Shown here one piece after another: positions 1 through 7,263 of a stretch of DNA of 64,000 nt. Numbering within the stretch: position 1 is the first letter of the stretch; each line of letters starts with the position of its first letter. The stretch comes from Bacillota bacterium. GTDB lineage: Bacteria > Bacillota > Clostridia > Clostridiales > Clostridiaceae. The notes below the pieces were generated by a model. It did not search any database. It had not been told where the DNA came from and saw only the letters and a program-made list of their open reading frames with translations. A program made the position numbers and the translations under genes. The stretch covers positions 1 to 64,000 of the forward strand of contig JAUZPI010000006.1 in NCBI GenBank assembly GCA_030706015.1. Direction: 5' to 3'.

Positions 1-2
1 AA

Positions 3-812
3 ATAGATTTTGATGAAAATATGGTTAGAAGCTATGACGAGTTACCTTTGTGGTCATCACCCTTTGGAATATTGTTACTAAACAATATTCCACTTCAAAG
101 AAATTTTAAAATTGTTGATATAGGATGTGGGACTGGATTTCCACTGCTTGAATTAGCACAAAGATTTGGTGACAGCTGCAAATTTTATGGAATTGATCCA
201 TGGGAAACAGCCATTGAAAGAGCTAATAGAAAAAGGGAACAATATAGGATAAAAAATGTGGAAATACTAAAAGGTGTTGGTGAAAACTTACCTTTTAATA
301 ATGAATACATAGATATAATAATATCTAATCTGGGGATAAATAATTTTGAAAAACCAGATGATGTTATTTCAGAATGCTTTAGAGTACTAAATCCAAAGGG
401 CAAGCTTATTTTTACTACTAATTTATGTGGGCATTTTGATGAGTTCTATTCTGTATTTAAGGATGTTATAGATGACTTAAATTTTGAGAATGAAATTAAT
501 AATCTAAATAAGCATATAAATAAAAGGCACTCTATAGAGGATATTACAATACTTATGAATAGAAATAAATTTTCTATAAAAAAGATTGTTCAAGACAATT
601 ATGTTATGAGATTTGTAGATGGCAGTTCATTCCTTAATCATTATTTTATAAAGTTAGCATTTTTGCAAGATTGGAAAGAAATAATTAAAGAAGATGATTG
701 GAATAATGTTTTTTCAAAAATTGAGGATAGATTAAATCATATTTCCAGCAAAAAAGGTGAACTTCTTTTTAATAGTCCTATAGCATATATTGAATGTGAA
801 AAAGAGATATAG
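3..812 (+). CDS. Class I SAM-dependent methyltransferase, 5' end cut by the window
   Basis: Predicted cytoplasmic methyltransferase of unknown substrate. The frame is open upstream of the first ATG (base 21) to the window edge, and the residues before it (IDFDEN) fit the usual approach to the motif YDELPLWSSPFG, so the true start probably lies outside. The SAM-binding motif I is clear (VDIGCGTGFPLLEL, about residues 33-46 counting from base 21), an acidic residue follows in YGIDPW, and a motif-IV-like DIIISNLGINNF comes later with the post-motif 'FRVLNPKGKLIFTTN'. This is the Methyltransf_11/25 pattern. The C-terminal 100 residues carry no motif I recognise. It stands apart from the hydrogenase genes downstream, with about 300 bases between. 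Confidence 0.8.
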   Translation: MDFDENMVRSYDELPLWSSPFGILLLNNIPLQRNFKIVDIGCGTGFPLLELAQRFGDSCKFYGIDPWETAIERANRKREQYRIKNVEILKGVGENLPFNNEYIDIIISNLGINNFEKPDDVISECFRVLNPKGKLIFTTNLCGHFDEFYSVFKDVIDDLNFENEINNLNKHINKRHSIEDITILMNRNKFSIKKIVQDNYVMRFVDGSSFLNHYFIKLAFLQDWKEIIKEDDWNNVFSKIEDRLNHISSKKGELLFNSPIAYIECEKEI

Positions 813-1030
813 CAATATATTTCTTGTGGAATAAGTTGAAGGTTCAGAAAGCAGTGTTCATTTTACTAATAATTGTGTTATAATAATTAATATTGGTATA
901 GGCCCTGAGATTTAACTTGTATTGTTTTTTCTTAGATATGCCATTAAATTATTAATTTTAAAAAGTATCGTACTGAATGAATGAGGGTTCGTCCCAAATT
1001 AGAAGGCGAGGGAATAGTTGTAATAAAATT

Positions 1031-1103
1031 CAGGGAATCCATTTATATGTGGTTACTTGCGATTTTTGCTATCCTTGTTCCTTTCTAGGTACAGGGATTT
1101 TTT
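1031..1103 (+). promoter_or_regulatory. Candidate terminator/antiterminator switch in the leader of the hydG operon
   Basis: The 316-base gap 813-1128 carries an untranslated leader. Near its end, ATCCTTGT (1071-1078) can pair with ACAGGGAT (1091-1098), followed by a run of T (terminator form). The same 1072-1077 segment can instead pair with CAGGGA at 1031-1036, which would break the terminator. The two competitors share the word CAGGGA. A possible -10 (TATAAT, 879-884) lies upstream, with no good -35. I do not recognise a known aptamer: no T-box motif, no TPP, FMN, SAM or cobalamin signature. A leader this long with mutually exclusive helices before the gene start suggests attenuation. This is an inference from base pairing only. 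Confidence 0.5.
1071..1103 (+). terminator. Intrinsic terminator ahead of the hydrogenase regulator gene
   Basis: Eight-base stem ATCCTTGT/ACAGGGAT (one G-U) with a 12-base loop, then TTTTTT, ending about 25 bases before the start codon at 1129. Its position inside the leader rather than after a gene is why it is read as a conditional terminator. Confidence 0.6.
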
Positions 1104-1128
1104 ACTTTAAAAAGAAAGGAAACTAAGA

Positions 1129-1386
1129 ATGGAATCAAGAGTCGCTATTATTGGAATTATTATTGAAAATAAGGATTGCATACAAAAACTAAATAGCATT
1201 CTGCATGAATACAGTGAATTTATCATAGGCAGAATGGGAATCCCTTACCCAAAACGTCAAATAAATATTATAAGTATAGCTGTTGATGCACCTAATGACG
1301 TTATAAGCGCTCTCTCCGGAAAATTAGGTATGTTACCCAATGTAAGCACTAAAACAATTTATTCAAAAGTATCCACTGGAGAGTAA
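1129..1386 (+). CDS. TM1266-type iron-only hydrogenase system putative regulator
   Basis: An 85-residue protein of the TM1266 family (ACT/NikR-like ferredoxin fold), which in many fermenters sits beside [FeFe]-hydrogenase maturation genes and is presumed to regulate them. Sequence marks are the opening ESRVAIIGIIIEN, the central 'IIGRMGIPYPKRQINIISIAVD', and the C-terminal 'ISALSGKLGMLPNVSTKTIYSK', all usual for the family; the length is typical. There is no DNA-binding HTH, so a direct transcription role is not shown by the sequence. It is followed after 25 bases by hydG with its own AGGAGG site, so the two are almost certainly one transcript, controlled by the leader described just upstream. 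Confidence 0.88.
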   Translation: MESRVAIIGIIIENKDCIQKLNSILHEYSEFIIGRMGIPYPKRQINIISIAVDAPNDVISALSGKLGMLPNVSTKTIYSKVSTGE

Positions 1387-1411
1387 ATGAATAAAATAGG
1401 AGGGATTTCAA

Positions 1412-2830
1412 ATGTATGATGTGAAATCTAAAATTGCTACTGAATTTATTGATGATAAAGAGATTCTAGACACTCTAGAGTATGCTCAATCAAATAAAGG
1501 TAACCGTGAACTTATTAGCAGTATTATCGAAAGAGCTAAGGACTGTAAGGGTTTAACTCATAGAGAAGCTGCAGTATTACTAGAATGTGATTTAGAAGAT
1601 GAAAATGAAAAGCTGTTTAAGCTTGCCAAAGAGATTAAACAGAAGTTTTACGGTAACCGTATAGTAATGTTTGCGCCATTATATCTTTCAAATTACTGTG
1701 TAAATGGCTGTGTTTACTGTCCATACCATTATAAGAATAAACATATAGCAAGAAAGAAATTAACACAGGAAGAAATCAAGCAGGAAACAATAGCACTTCA
1801 AGATATGGGGCATAAGCGTTTAGCTTTAGAAGCAGGGGAAGACCCTGTAAATAATCCTCTTGAGTATATTCTTGAAAGTATAAAAACCATATACAGTATA
1901 AAACACAAAAACGGAGCAATTCGCCGTGTAAATGTAAATATTGCTGCTACAACAGTAGAAGATTATAAAAAATTAAAGGATGCAGGTATAGGAACCTATA
2001 TACTTTTCCAAGAAACTTATAACAAGAAGAGCTATGAAGAGCTTCATCCTACAGGACCAAAGCATAATTATGCTTATCATACTGAAGCAATGGATAGAGC
2101 TATGGAAGCAGGGATTGATGATGTAGGTATTGGAGTTTTATTTGGACTTAATATGTACAAATATGATTTCGTAGGATTATTAATGCATGCTGAGCATTTA
2201 GAAGCTGCTATGGGAGTTGGGCCGCATACTGTAAGTGTTCCTCGTATCAGACCAGCTGATGATATTGATCCTGAAAACTTCTCAAATGCAATATCAGATG
2301 AGATGTTTGAAAAAATCGTAGCTGTACTTCGTATTGCTGTACCATATACAGGTATGATTGTATCAACACGTGAATCTCAAAAAACTCGTGAACGCGTACT
2401 AGAGTTAGGGGTATCTCAGATCAGTGGCGGTTCAAGAACCAGCGTTGGCGGTTATGTGGAACCTGAGCCAGAAGAGGATAATACATCGCAATTTGAAGTC
2501 AATGATAACAGAACCCTTGATGAAATAGTTAATTGGCTATTAAAACTAGGTTATATTCCAAGCTTCTGCACTGCCTGCTATCGTGAAGGAAGAACAGGGG
2601 ACCGTTTCATGAGCCTTGTTAAATCAGGACAGATTGCAAACTGCTGTCAGCCAAATTCTTTAATGACTTTAAAAGAATACTTAGAGGATTATGCTTCTGA
2701 GGAAACAAAGAAAAATGGTGAAGCAGTAATAGCTGAGGAAGTTGAAAGAATACCTCATGAGAAGGTTAAAGCAATTGCAAAAGAATATTTAAAGGAATTA
2801 AAAGACGGAAAAAGAGATTTTAGATTCTAG
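1412..2830 (+). CDS. hydG: [FeFe] hydrogenase H-cluster radical SAM maturase HydG
   Basis: HydG cleaves tyrosine to p-cresol plus a glycine fragment that becomes the CO and cyanide ligands of the [FeFe]-hydrogenase active site. Of 472 residues, the radical-SAM cluster motif CX3CX2C is at C96, C100 and C103 (CVNGCVYC). The C-terminal auxiliary cluster motif CX2CX22C is at C386, C389 and C412 (CTAC...NCC). This second motif separates HydG from ThiH. Length and the biotin-synthase-like barrel with following TIM sequences are normal. The start is set by AGGAGGG about 10 bases upstream of the ATG. hydE, hydF and the hydrogenase itself are not in this window, so the maturation genes are scattered. 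A hairpin terminator follows at 2860-2902. Confidence 0.97.
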   Translation: MYDVKSKIATEFIDDKEILDTLEYAQSNKGNRELISSIIERAKDCKGLTHREAAVLLECDLEDENEKLFKLAKEIKQKFYGNRIVMFAPLYLSNYCVNGCVYCPYHYKNKHIARKKLTQEEIKQETIALQDMGHKRLALEAGEDPVNNPLEYILESIKTIYSIKHKNGAIRRVNVNIAATTVEDYKKLKDAGIGTYILFQETYNKKSYEELHPTGPKHNYAYHTEAMDRAMEAGIDDVGIGVLFGLNMYKYDFVGLLMHAEHLEAAMGVGPHTVSVPRIRPADDIDPENFSNAISDEMFEKIVAVLRIAVPYTGMIVSTRESQKTRERVLELGVSQISGGSRTSVGGYVEPEPEEDNTSQFEVNDNRTLDEIVNWLLKLGYIPSFCTACYREGRTGDRFMSLVKSGQIANCCQPNSLMTLKEYLEDYASEETKKNGEAVIAEEVERIPHEKVKAIAKEYLKELKDGKRDFRF

Positions 2831-2859
2831 ATAAGATTTAGTGAAAAAAAGTTATATGA

Positions 2860-2902
2860 AAAAAACATCCATGGATAATTTATAAATCTTTGGATGTTTT
2901 TT
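2860..2902 (+). terminator. Intrinsic terminator after hydG
   Basis: AAAAACATCCA pairs with TGGATGTTTTT across a loop of about 20 bases; the T-run is part of the right arm. Confidence 0.75.
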
Positions 2903-3001
2903 AGGTTTATTAAACTTACAAAACGTAATTGTAAATGGAAGAAATTAAACATATAACACTACAAAATGAAGTGTATATACTTATATTTATAACTAAAAGT
3001 T

Positions 3002-3030
3002 ACTAATCGATTTATCTGTTTACGATTAGT
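3002..3030 (+). promoter_or_regulatory. Inverted repeat upstream of the Lrp-type gene, possible autoregulatory operator
   Basis: A perfect 8-base inverted repeat, ACTAATCG (3002-3009) and CGATTAGT (3023-3030), separated by 13 bases and ending 49 bases before the chosen start codon at 3080. Lrp/AsnC proteins commonly repress their own gene through dyad sites of this kind. No T-run follows, so a terminator is unlikely. Confidence 0.45.
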
Positions 3031-3079
3031 TGTATTATTTGGCACATATGTTACTATGTTGTATAAGAGGGGTGAGTTT

Positions 3080-3511
3080 ATGGATGAGATAGATAAGGAA
3101 ATACTTAACGCTCTTATGGATAACGGAAGAGAATCTCATGAAAATATAAGTAAAAAACTAAATTTGTCTAGGCCTGCTGTTCGTCAAAGAGTTAAAAGAT
3201 TAGAAGAGCATGGAATAATCAAGAGATATGAAGTGGTAGTAGACTGGGGTAAGTTAGGACAAGTTATTCACGTTTTCATATATTTAAAAATAAACTCTGC
3301 TGTGGTAAAAGATATTATCAATGAAATAAAAAACATAAATGTAAGCAGTGCATTTTTAGAAGAGTGTCACAGGCTGGCTGGTGAATGGTGCTTGATGTTA
3401 AAGGTAAGAAGTACGTCACCACAAAATATAACTCAGTATATTGATGAACTATTAAAAATAAATGGGGTAGTGGGTACATCTACCACCTTCATCCTATCTT
3501 CTACGGACTAG
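3080..3511 (+). CDS. Lrp/AsnC family transcriptional regulator
   Basis: A 143-residue feast/famine regulator. The N-terminal winged HTH is typical (DEIDKEILNALMDNGRE, then 'ISKKLNLSRPAVRQRVKRLEEHGII', about residues 2-50), and the C-terminal half is the ligand-sensing RAM/ACT-like domain (residues 65-140), ending with the usual TTFILSST. The start at 3080 is preferred over the ATG at 3056 because AGGGGTGAG lies 5-8 bases before it and the family normally begins MDEIDK. The ligand cannot be told from sequence. The neighbouring NIPSNAP gene starts 54 bases after its stop and may share the transcript. The dyad at 3002-3030 may be its own operator. Confidence 0.93.
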   Translation: MDEIDKEILNALMDNGRESHENISKKLNLSRPAVRQRVKRLEEHGIIKRYEVVVDWGKLGQVIHVFIYLKINSAVVKDIINEIKNINVSSAFLEECHRLAGEWCLMLKVRSTSPQNITQYIDELLKINGVVGTSTTFILSSTD

Positions 3512-3565
3512 AGATATTTTGTTAAAAATTGTGCCATAGCGCACTAGAATAAATGAGGTGAAGTA

Positions 3566-3871
3566 ATGGTTACTTGTTATTTAAAATATGTAATTAATCC
3601 GTATAAACTAAAGGAATTTGAAAACTACGGAAAACTGTGGATACCAATTGTTAACCGAATGGGAGGTATGCATCATGGATATTTTATGCCATATGAAGGA
3701 CCAAATAATATAGCCTATGCCTTGTTTAGCTTTCCTAGCCTGGCTAAGTATGAGGAGTATAGAAAACAAATTGAAACAGATAAGGAATGTCAAGCTGCTT
3801 TAGCCTATAGTGAGGAAACACAATGTATCACTAGTTATGAAAGAAGTTTTATGCGTCCAGTGTTTGATTGA
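3566..3871 (+). CDS. NIPSNAP family protein
   Basis: A 101-residue single-domain protein of the dimeric alpha/beta-barrel superfamily. Family marks are the opening 'CYLKYVINPYKLKEFENYGKLWIPIVNRMGG', 'HHGYFMPYEGPNNIAYALFSF', and the middle SLAKYEEYR. Bacterial NIPSNAP proteins of this length have no settled reaction. A GAGGTG site precedes the ATG. It follows the Lrp-type regulator on the same strand, which suggests that regulator controls it; nothing else in the sequence names a substrate. Confidence 0.85.
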   Translation: MVTCYLKYVINPYKLKEFENYGKLWIPIVNRMGGMHHGYFMPYEGPNNIAYALFSFPSLAKYEEYRKQIETDKECQAALAYSEETQCITSYERSFMRPVFD

Positions 3872-3953
3872 TTAACACTTCTATTAATATGTAGTTTATA
3901 AAATAGTATTTTGTTTATATTAATACATATGACAAGACATAGGAAGTGTTTTT

Positions 3954-4430
3954 ATGAAAAGAGAGTATATACTTATTGCAATTGGATGGATTATAGCTAT
4001 AGGTTTGTTAATAAGGTTTATTCCTAAAAATAAAATTCGTGAAGCAATGGTGGCATTTACATTTATGCAGTTATTAACTTGGTTGCTAGGACTAAGTGTT
4101 GCTGAACTTGGGTTGATTGAATATCCTGTTAGGCTTTTCGCACATGTAAATAAAACCAGCTTTACCTTCGAGTACTTTGTTTATCCAGCTATTTGTGCTG
4201 TATTTAATGTTAATTTTCCTGAAAACAAAAATGCCTTTGGAAGGTTTAGGTATTACTTTTATATCTGCACTTCAATAACTATCATTGAAGTTGTTGTTGA
4301 GGAATATACAGAGCTCATTGAATATATACATTGGACTTGGCATATAACCTGGATAACTCTGCTCATAACTTTCTATGTAACCCGAAAATACTATGAATGG
4401 TTTTTTCAATTAAAAAAGAAGAAGTATTAA
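3954..4430 (+). CDS. CBO0543-like integral membrane protein
   Basis: A 158-residue hydrophobic protein with about five predicted membrane spans: residues 4-22, 30-52, 70-84, 98-113 and 126-145. The composition, with conserved Trp/Tyr/Glu such as 'FAHVNKTSFTFEYFVYPAICAVFNVNFP' and 'EYTELIEYIHWTWHITWI', matches the CBO0543 family found in Clostridium and Bacillus, whose function is unknown. AGGAAG precedes the ATG. A second protein of the same general kind lies at 5313-5783, so these may be a scattered paralogous pair. Confidence 0.7.
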   Translation: MKREYILIAIGWIIAIGLLIRFIPKNKIREAMVAFTFMQLLTWLLGLSVAELGLIEYPVRLFAHVNKTSFTFEYFVYPAICAVFNVNFPENKNAFGRFRYYFYICTSITIIEVVVEEYTELIEYIHWTWHITWITLLITFYVTRKYYEWFFQLKKKKY

Positions 4431-4455
4431 GGGAAGTGAAGTTATTGCTTCCCTT
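4429..4455. terminator. Hairpin between convergent genes
   Basis: AAGGGAAG (4429-4436) pairs with CTTCCCTT (4448-4455). It overlaps the stop codon of the membrane protein gene and lies between two convergent genes. The flanks are A/T-rich but have no long T-run, so termination may be weak. Confidence 0.5.
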
Positions 4456-4467
4456 AATATATTTATC

Positions 4468-4947
4468 CTAAAAGTCTCCTTTATTTATTATAGGTGTTAT
4501 TTTATTTAATTCATTGTATAGTTTTGTTTTCATTTCTATTAATTCAGCTTCACTTGGCCTCACCTCATCAGAAAGTAATTTATCTACACCGACTAACCAA
4601 ACAGGTCCTTTTACAGGTGAATCATTTACCTTACGTGGGAACAAGTGCCAATGTATATGGGAATCACCATTTCCAAGTAATTCATAATTAATCTTATCTG
4701 CATTAAAGGCAGTATGAACTGCTTCTGCCACCGTACTCATTTCAGTTAAAAACTTAATTTTAAAAGCTTCGTCTAAGAAATGTAATTCTGTTTTATGCTG
4801 CTTACAAAGAAATAGTGTATAACCTTTAAAGTATTGGTAATCACCTATCACCACATAGCCTGTCTCAAGCTCTGCCACAAAATAAGGATTTACTCCTTCT
4901 TTAATCATGCTAATTCTTTCGCATATTAAGCAATTGTTATGTTCCAA
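4468..4947 (-). CDS. HIT family protein (histidine-triad nucleotide hydrolase/transferase)
   Basis: About 159 residues with the histidine triad at 'GNGDSHIHWHLFPR' (HxHxH), the nucleotidyl-transfer site of the family, preceded by the usual GHTLF-type segment (KGYTLFLCKQHKTELHFL). An N-terminal CLIC pair begins the domain. The best start is a TTG at 4947-4945: AGGAGGAG sits 7 bases before it, whereas the ATG at 4980 has no ribosome site. The first residues then read MEHNNCLICERI, as in related proteins. The substrate is unknown; nucleoside phosphoramidates or dinucleoside polyphosphates are the family norm. It stands alone on the minus strand. Confidence 0.9.
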   Translation of the reverse strand: MEHNNCLICERISMIKEGVNPYFVAELETGYVVIGDYQYFKGYTLFLCKQHKTELHFLDEAFKIKFLTEMSTVAEAVHTAFNADKINYELLGNGDSHIHWHLFPRKVNDSPVKGPVWLVGVDKLLSDEVRPSEAELIEMKTKLYNELNKITPIINKGDF

Positions 4948-5105
4948 GTAGACTCCTCCTAGAAAATAGTTTATTTTCAATGTGATTTACAATATTATAT
5001 CATTATGTAATCTATATACATATATAAAACTTATTTTATTTTCAAATAATTAATATAATCATACATAGCTTGGCTTTTACTATATATGATATGTGATAGA
5101 ATTTT

Positions 5106-5267
5106 GTAAAGGGTGGTATTTCTTCTTTAACTCATGCTTTAGCTATAAGTCTAGCAGGAAAGGTTAGAGTAAACAGTGTAAGTCCCGGCTGGATTGATGT
5201 TAGTGCAAACTATGATCCTAGTTATGAGGAAAATCATAGTGCAGCAGCATATTTTAAAACTCACTGA
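5106..5267 (+). pseudogene. Remnant of a short-chain dehydrogenase/reductase (C-terminal third)
   Basis: An open stretch of 53 codons without a start reads VKGGISSLTHALAISLAG, then 'KVRVNSVSPGWIDVSANYDPSYEEN'. This is the post-YxxxK part of a classical SDR: the catalytic Lys context, the LTxALAxSL helix, and RVNxVSPGWI. The Rossmann fold, the catalytic Tyr and most of the gene are missing upstream, and it stops shortly after the SPG loop. It fills most of the gap 4981-5312. Confidence 0.8.
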
Positions 5268-5312
5268 TTAATACTAATCTATATAGTTATGATTAATAAA
5301 GGTGGGATATGT

Positions 5313-5783
5313 ATGGCAGTCGTAATTATGTGGCTAACTTTAGTCCTTCCATGGGCTTCGATGCTTTTCTTGGATCAATATAAAATACGTAAATATATGC
5401 CTGTTAGCCTTTTAGCTTGTGTATCCAGCACCTTGATTAACCAGATTGCTTGGGCATATAAATGGTGGTATTATAAACCAATTTTTGGGTGGGATAAAGT
5501 AATACCGGTGTATATGATATACGGAATTTTTTTTGTTGGAACACTGTGGATATTTGTGGTGTCTTACGGAAAGTTTTGGTTATACATAATCGTTAATTTT
5601 TTAGTAGATCTCTTTTTTGGGCTAGTTTTTGAAAAGATGCTGACTCATTTCGGAATTAGAACTAGTGGAAGTTTATCTGTTATTCAAGACCTTATGCTAA
5701 TGACGGTTCAGGGAATTATTCTCTATGGTTATCAAATGTGGCAAGAAAGAATATTCAAAGAAGTGAAAGTTAATGAGAAATAA
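5313..5783 (+). CDS. Integral membrane protein of unknown function (CBO0543-like)
   Basis: About 156 residues and four or five membrane spans: AVVIMWLTLVLPWASMLFL, 'MPVSLLACVSSTLI', 'YMIYGIFFVGTLWIFVVSYG', 'FWLYIIVNFLVDLFFGLVF' and the C-terminal MLMTVQGIILYGYQMW. The start at 5313 is chosen because AAAGGTGGG ends 7 bases before it; the ATG at 5289 lacks a site. It resembles the protein at 3954 in size and topology but not strongly in residues. The 3' neighbour is convergent, separated by a two-way hairpin. Confidence 0.65.
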   Translation: MAVVIMWLTLVLPWASMLFLDQYKIRKYMPVSLLACVSSTLINQIAWAYKWWYYKPIFGWDKVIPVYMIYGIFFVGTLWIFVVSYGKFWLYIIVNFLVDLFFGLVFEKMLTHFGIRTSGSLSVIQDLMLMTVQGIILYGYQMWQERIFKEVKVNEK

Positions 5784-5820
5784 TAAAGTTTCAATTACTC
5801 AAATACATATATTTAACAAA

Positions 5821-5863
5821 AAGAATCAGGCAGTAATTATTTATATAATCCTACCTGATTCTT
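5821..5863. terminator. Bidirectional terminator between convergent genes
   Basis: AAGAATCAGG (5821-5830) pairs with CCTGATTCTT (5854-5863) with further pairing inside the loop. It separates the membrane protein from the DUF1284 gene and can serve both strands. Confidence 0.7.
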
Positions 5864-5886
5864 AAATATTTATCAAGAATATTAAC

Positions 5887-6276
5887 TTATAAGTTTAAAA
5901 TATTAGTTTTGCATTTACTTGTTTCATACCATCCACAATGACCGCAGATATCATCCATTATTTTCTCATTTATATTTGACCTTAACATACGTATAAGTTC
6001 ATTATATGTATATATTTTCTCCGCTAGATTTAAATAATGGATTACCTTACTATCAATTGTCATTACTTTTTCATTGGTATTGCAGCTATTCTCAGATAGC
6101 TTGTTAGGACACTTGGCACATACATCATCTGTAGAAAAAACAATATTAATTTTAGAGTTTGTTTTTTCTTTAAGTTGTATATAGATTTTGTCCATATTAG
6201 ATATAAAGTCCTGGTTGTAACCTTTTCCCTCATATCCTTGAAAACACATAATATGGTGTGGTCTTAGTGTTATCAT
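5887..6276 (-). CDS. DUF1284 domain-containing protein
   Basis: A 129-residue protein of the DUF1284 family, recognised by the opening 'ITLRPHHIMCFQGYEGKGYN' and a set of cysteines (C11, the CAKCPNK pair, CNTN, and 'ICGHCGWYETSKC') that suggests an iron-sulfur or other metal site. Its reaction is unknown. It overlaps the end of bioY by four bases (ATGA), so translation is coupled and it belongs to the biotin-controlled operon. That link to biotin uptake is inference from position only. Confidence 0.85.
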   Translation of the reverse strand: MITLRPHHIMCFQGYEGKGYNQDFISNMDKIYIQLKEKTNSKINIVFSTDDVCAKCPNKLSENSCNTNEKVMTIDSKVIHYLNLAEKIYTYNELIRMLRSNINEKIMDDICGHCGWYETSKCKTNILNL

Positions 6277-6806
6277 GCCAGACCGCTTTTTGCAAGCCTA
6301 GTTCTTATATTGATGCCTATTACAGCAGCAATAATAAGTTTAATGATATCGAAAATTATAAATGGTAAAACTCCAACCTTAAGTGCATTTATAAAAGGCA
6401 TCTTTGCTGCATATGAAAGCCATGCAGCTCCAACTGCATAACAGAATATAAGTCCAATTAACATTCCTAGTACAATATATCCCTTGGATTTATATTTATC
6501 AGCGAAGTATCCTGTAATAAGAGCCATAAATGGAAATGCAATAATAAATCCTCCTGTAGGACCTAGAACAACAGCGATACCTCCGTGGAGATTAGAAAAA
6601 ACAGGTGCGCCAATGGCTCCTAAAATTACATAAACTAGTTGAGATATAAAGCCTCGTTTTGCTCCTAATATTGCTCCTGCTAAGAAAATAGCCATAACCA
6701 GCATGGTAAAAGGTACTGGACCAAGTGGAAAAGATATTTGTGCTAGAACACAGCTTATTGCTGCAAAAAGAGCGCATAATATTAAATCTTTAGTTGATAT
6801 TTTCAT
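6273..6806 (-). CDS. bioY: BioY biotin transporter substrate-binding (S) component
   Basis: BioY is the membrane S-component of the energy-coupling-factor biotin importer; it works with shared EcfA/A'/T units that are not in this window. The 177-residue sequence shows six hydrophobic spans and the family blocks 'SFPLGPVPFTMLVMAIFLAG', 'QLVYVILGAIGAPVFSN' and 'GGIAVVLGPTGGFIIAFP', which form the biotin pocket. The ATG at 6806 is preferred to the one at 6812 because AGGAGG is 6 bases before the former and abuts the latter. A consensus promoter and a BirA-type dyad lie upstream, so expression should fall when biotin is plentiful. Confidence 0.95.
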   Translation of the reverse strand: MKISTKDLILCALFAAISCVLAQISFPLGPVPFTMLVMAIFLAGAILGAKRGFISQLVYVILGAIGAPVFSNLHGGIAVVLGPTGGFIIAFPFMALITGYFADKYKSKGYIVLGMLIGLIFCYAVGAAWLSYAAKMPFINALKVGVLPFIIFDIIKLIIAAVIGINIRTRLAKSGLA

Positions 6807-6818
6807 AGTCATCCTCCT

Positions 6819-6852
6819 ATTGTAAACTGTGGTGTTTATTATGGTTTACAAT
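6819..6852 (-). promoter_or_regulatory. BirA-type operator for bioY
   Basis: ATTGTAAAC (6819-6827) and GTTTACAAT (6844-6852) form a perfect 9-base dyad with a 16-base spacer. This matches the known BirA operator style (TTGTAAAC-spacer-GTTTACAA). It overlaps the predicted transcription start, so biotinyl-AMP-bound BirA would block the promoter. Confidence 0.85.
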
Positions 6853-6855
6853 ATA

Positions 6856-6884
6856 ATTATATACTCTTTCTTTTACCTGTCAAT
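6856..6884 (-). promoter_or_regulatory. Sigma-A promoter of the bioY operon
   Basis: On the minus strand TTGACA (6884-6879) and TATAAT (6861-6856) are separated by exactly 17 bases, a full consensus promoter. Transcription would start near 6849, inside the BirA-type dyad. Confidence 0.85.
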
Positions 6885-6902
6885 ACATTTTATATGAATT
6901 GT

Positions 6903-6961
6903 AAAAGCCTGCTTTACAGCTGATACGGTTCACATTATTAGTAGTAAGTCAGGCTTTTTTA
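6903..6961 (+). terminator. Terminator-like hairpin between divergent genes
   Basis: AAAGCCTG...TTTAC pairs with GTAA...CAGGCTTTTTT, giving a long stem with a T-run on the plus strand. No plus-strand gene precedes it: bioY is divergent. It may be left from a lost gene or may act on a transcript heading to the protease at 7264. The rest of the gap to 7263 has no other feature I can support. Confidence 0.5.
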
Positions 6962-7263
6962 GCTTTCTATAATTGAAGTAGCTTATATTAACGCTAAGCT
7001 CACAGTCATCTATTTTAACTACTTTTAATATATAATTAAATTTTGCATTAAATATTAAATTTTATTATTTACAATTATTGTTATTTGGTGTAAAATAATC
7101 ATGAAGGCAGCATCATCCTGTATATTAATATTAATACGTATATAAGCATTTCCCCTAATTAATATACGGATGATTAGTAACCACAACAGTGGAAAAGTAT
7201 TTTCATTTCGGTTATCCCCCATACTATAAATCCAAATTATAATAAAAAAAGGAGGTCTATTTA

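Noticed and set aside
813..1128. hydG leader as a T-box or classical riboswitch
   Set aside because: No T-box core and no TPP, FMN, SAM, lysine, purine or cobalamin signature was found. Only the terminator switch is claimed.
4480..4700. Plus-strand frame at 4494-4691
   Set aside because: It is antisense to the HIT gene, with no ribosome site.
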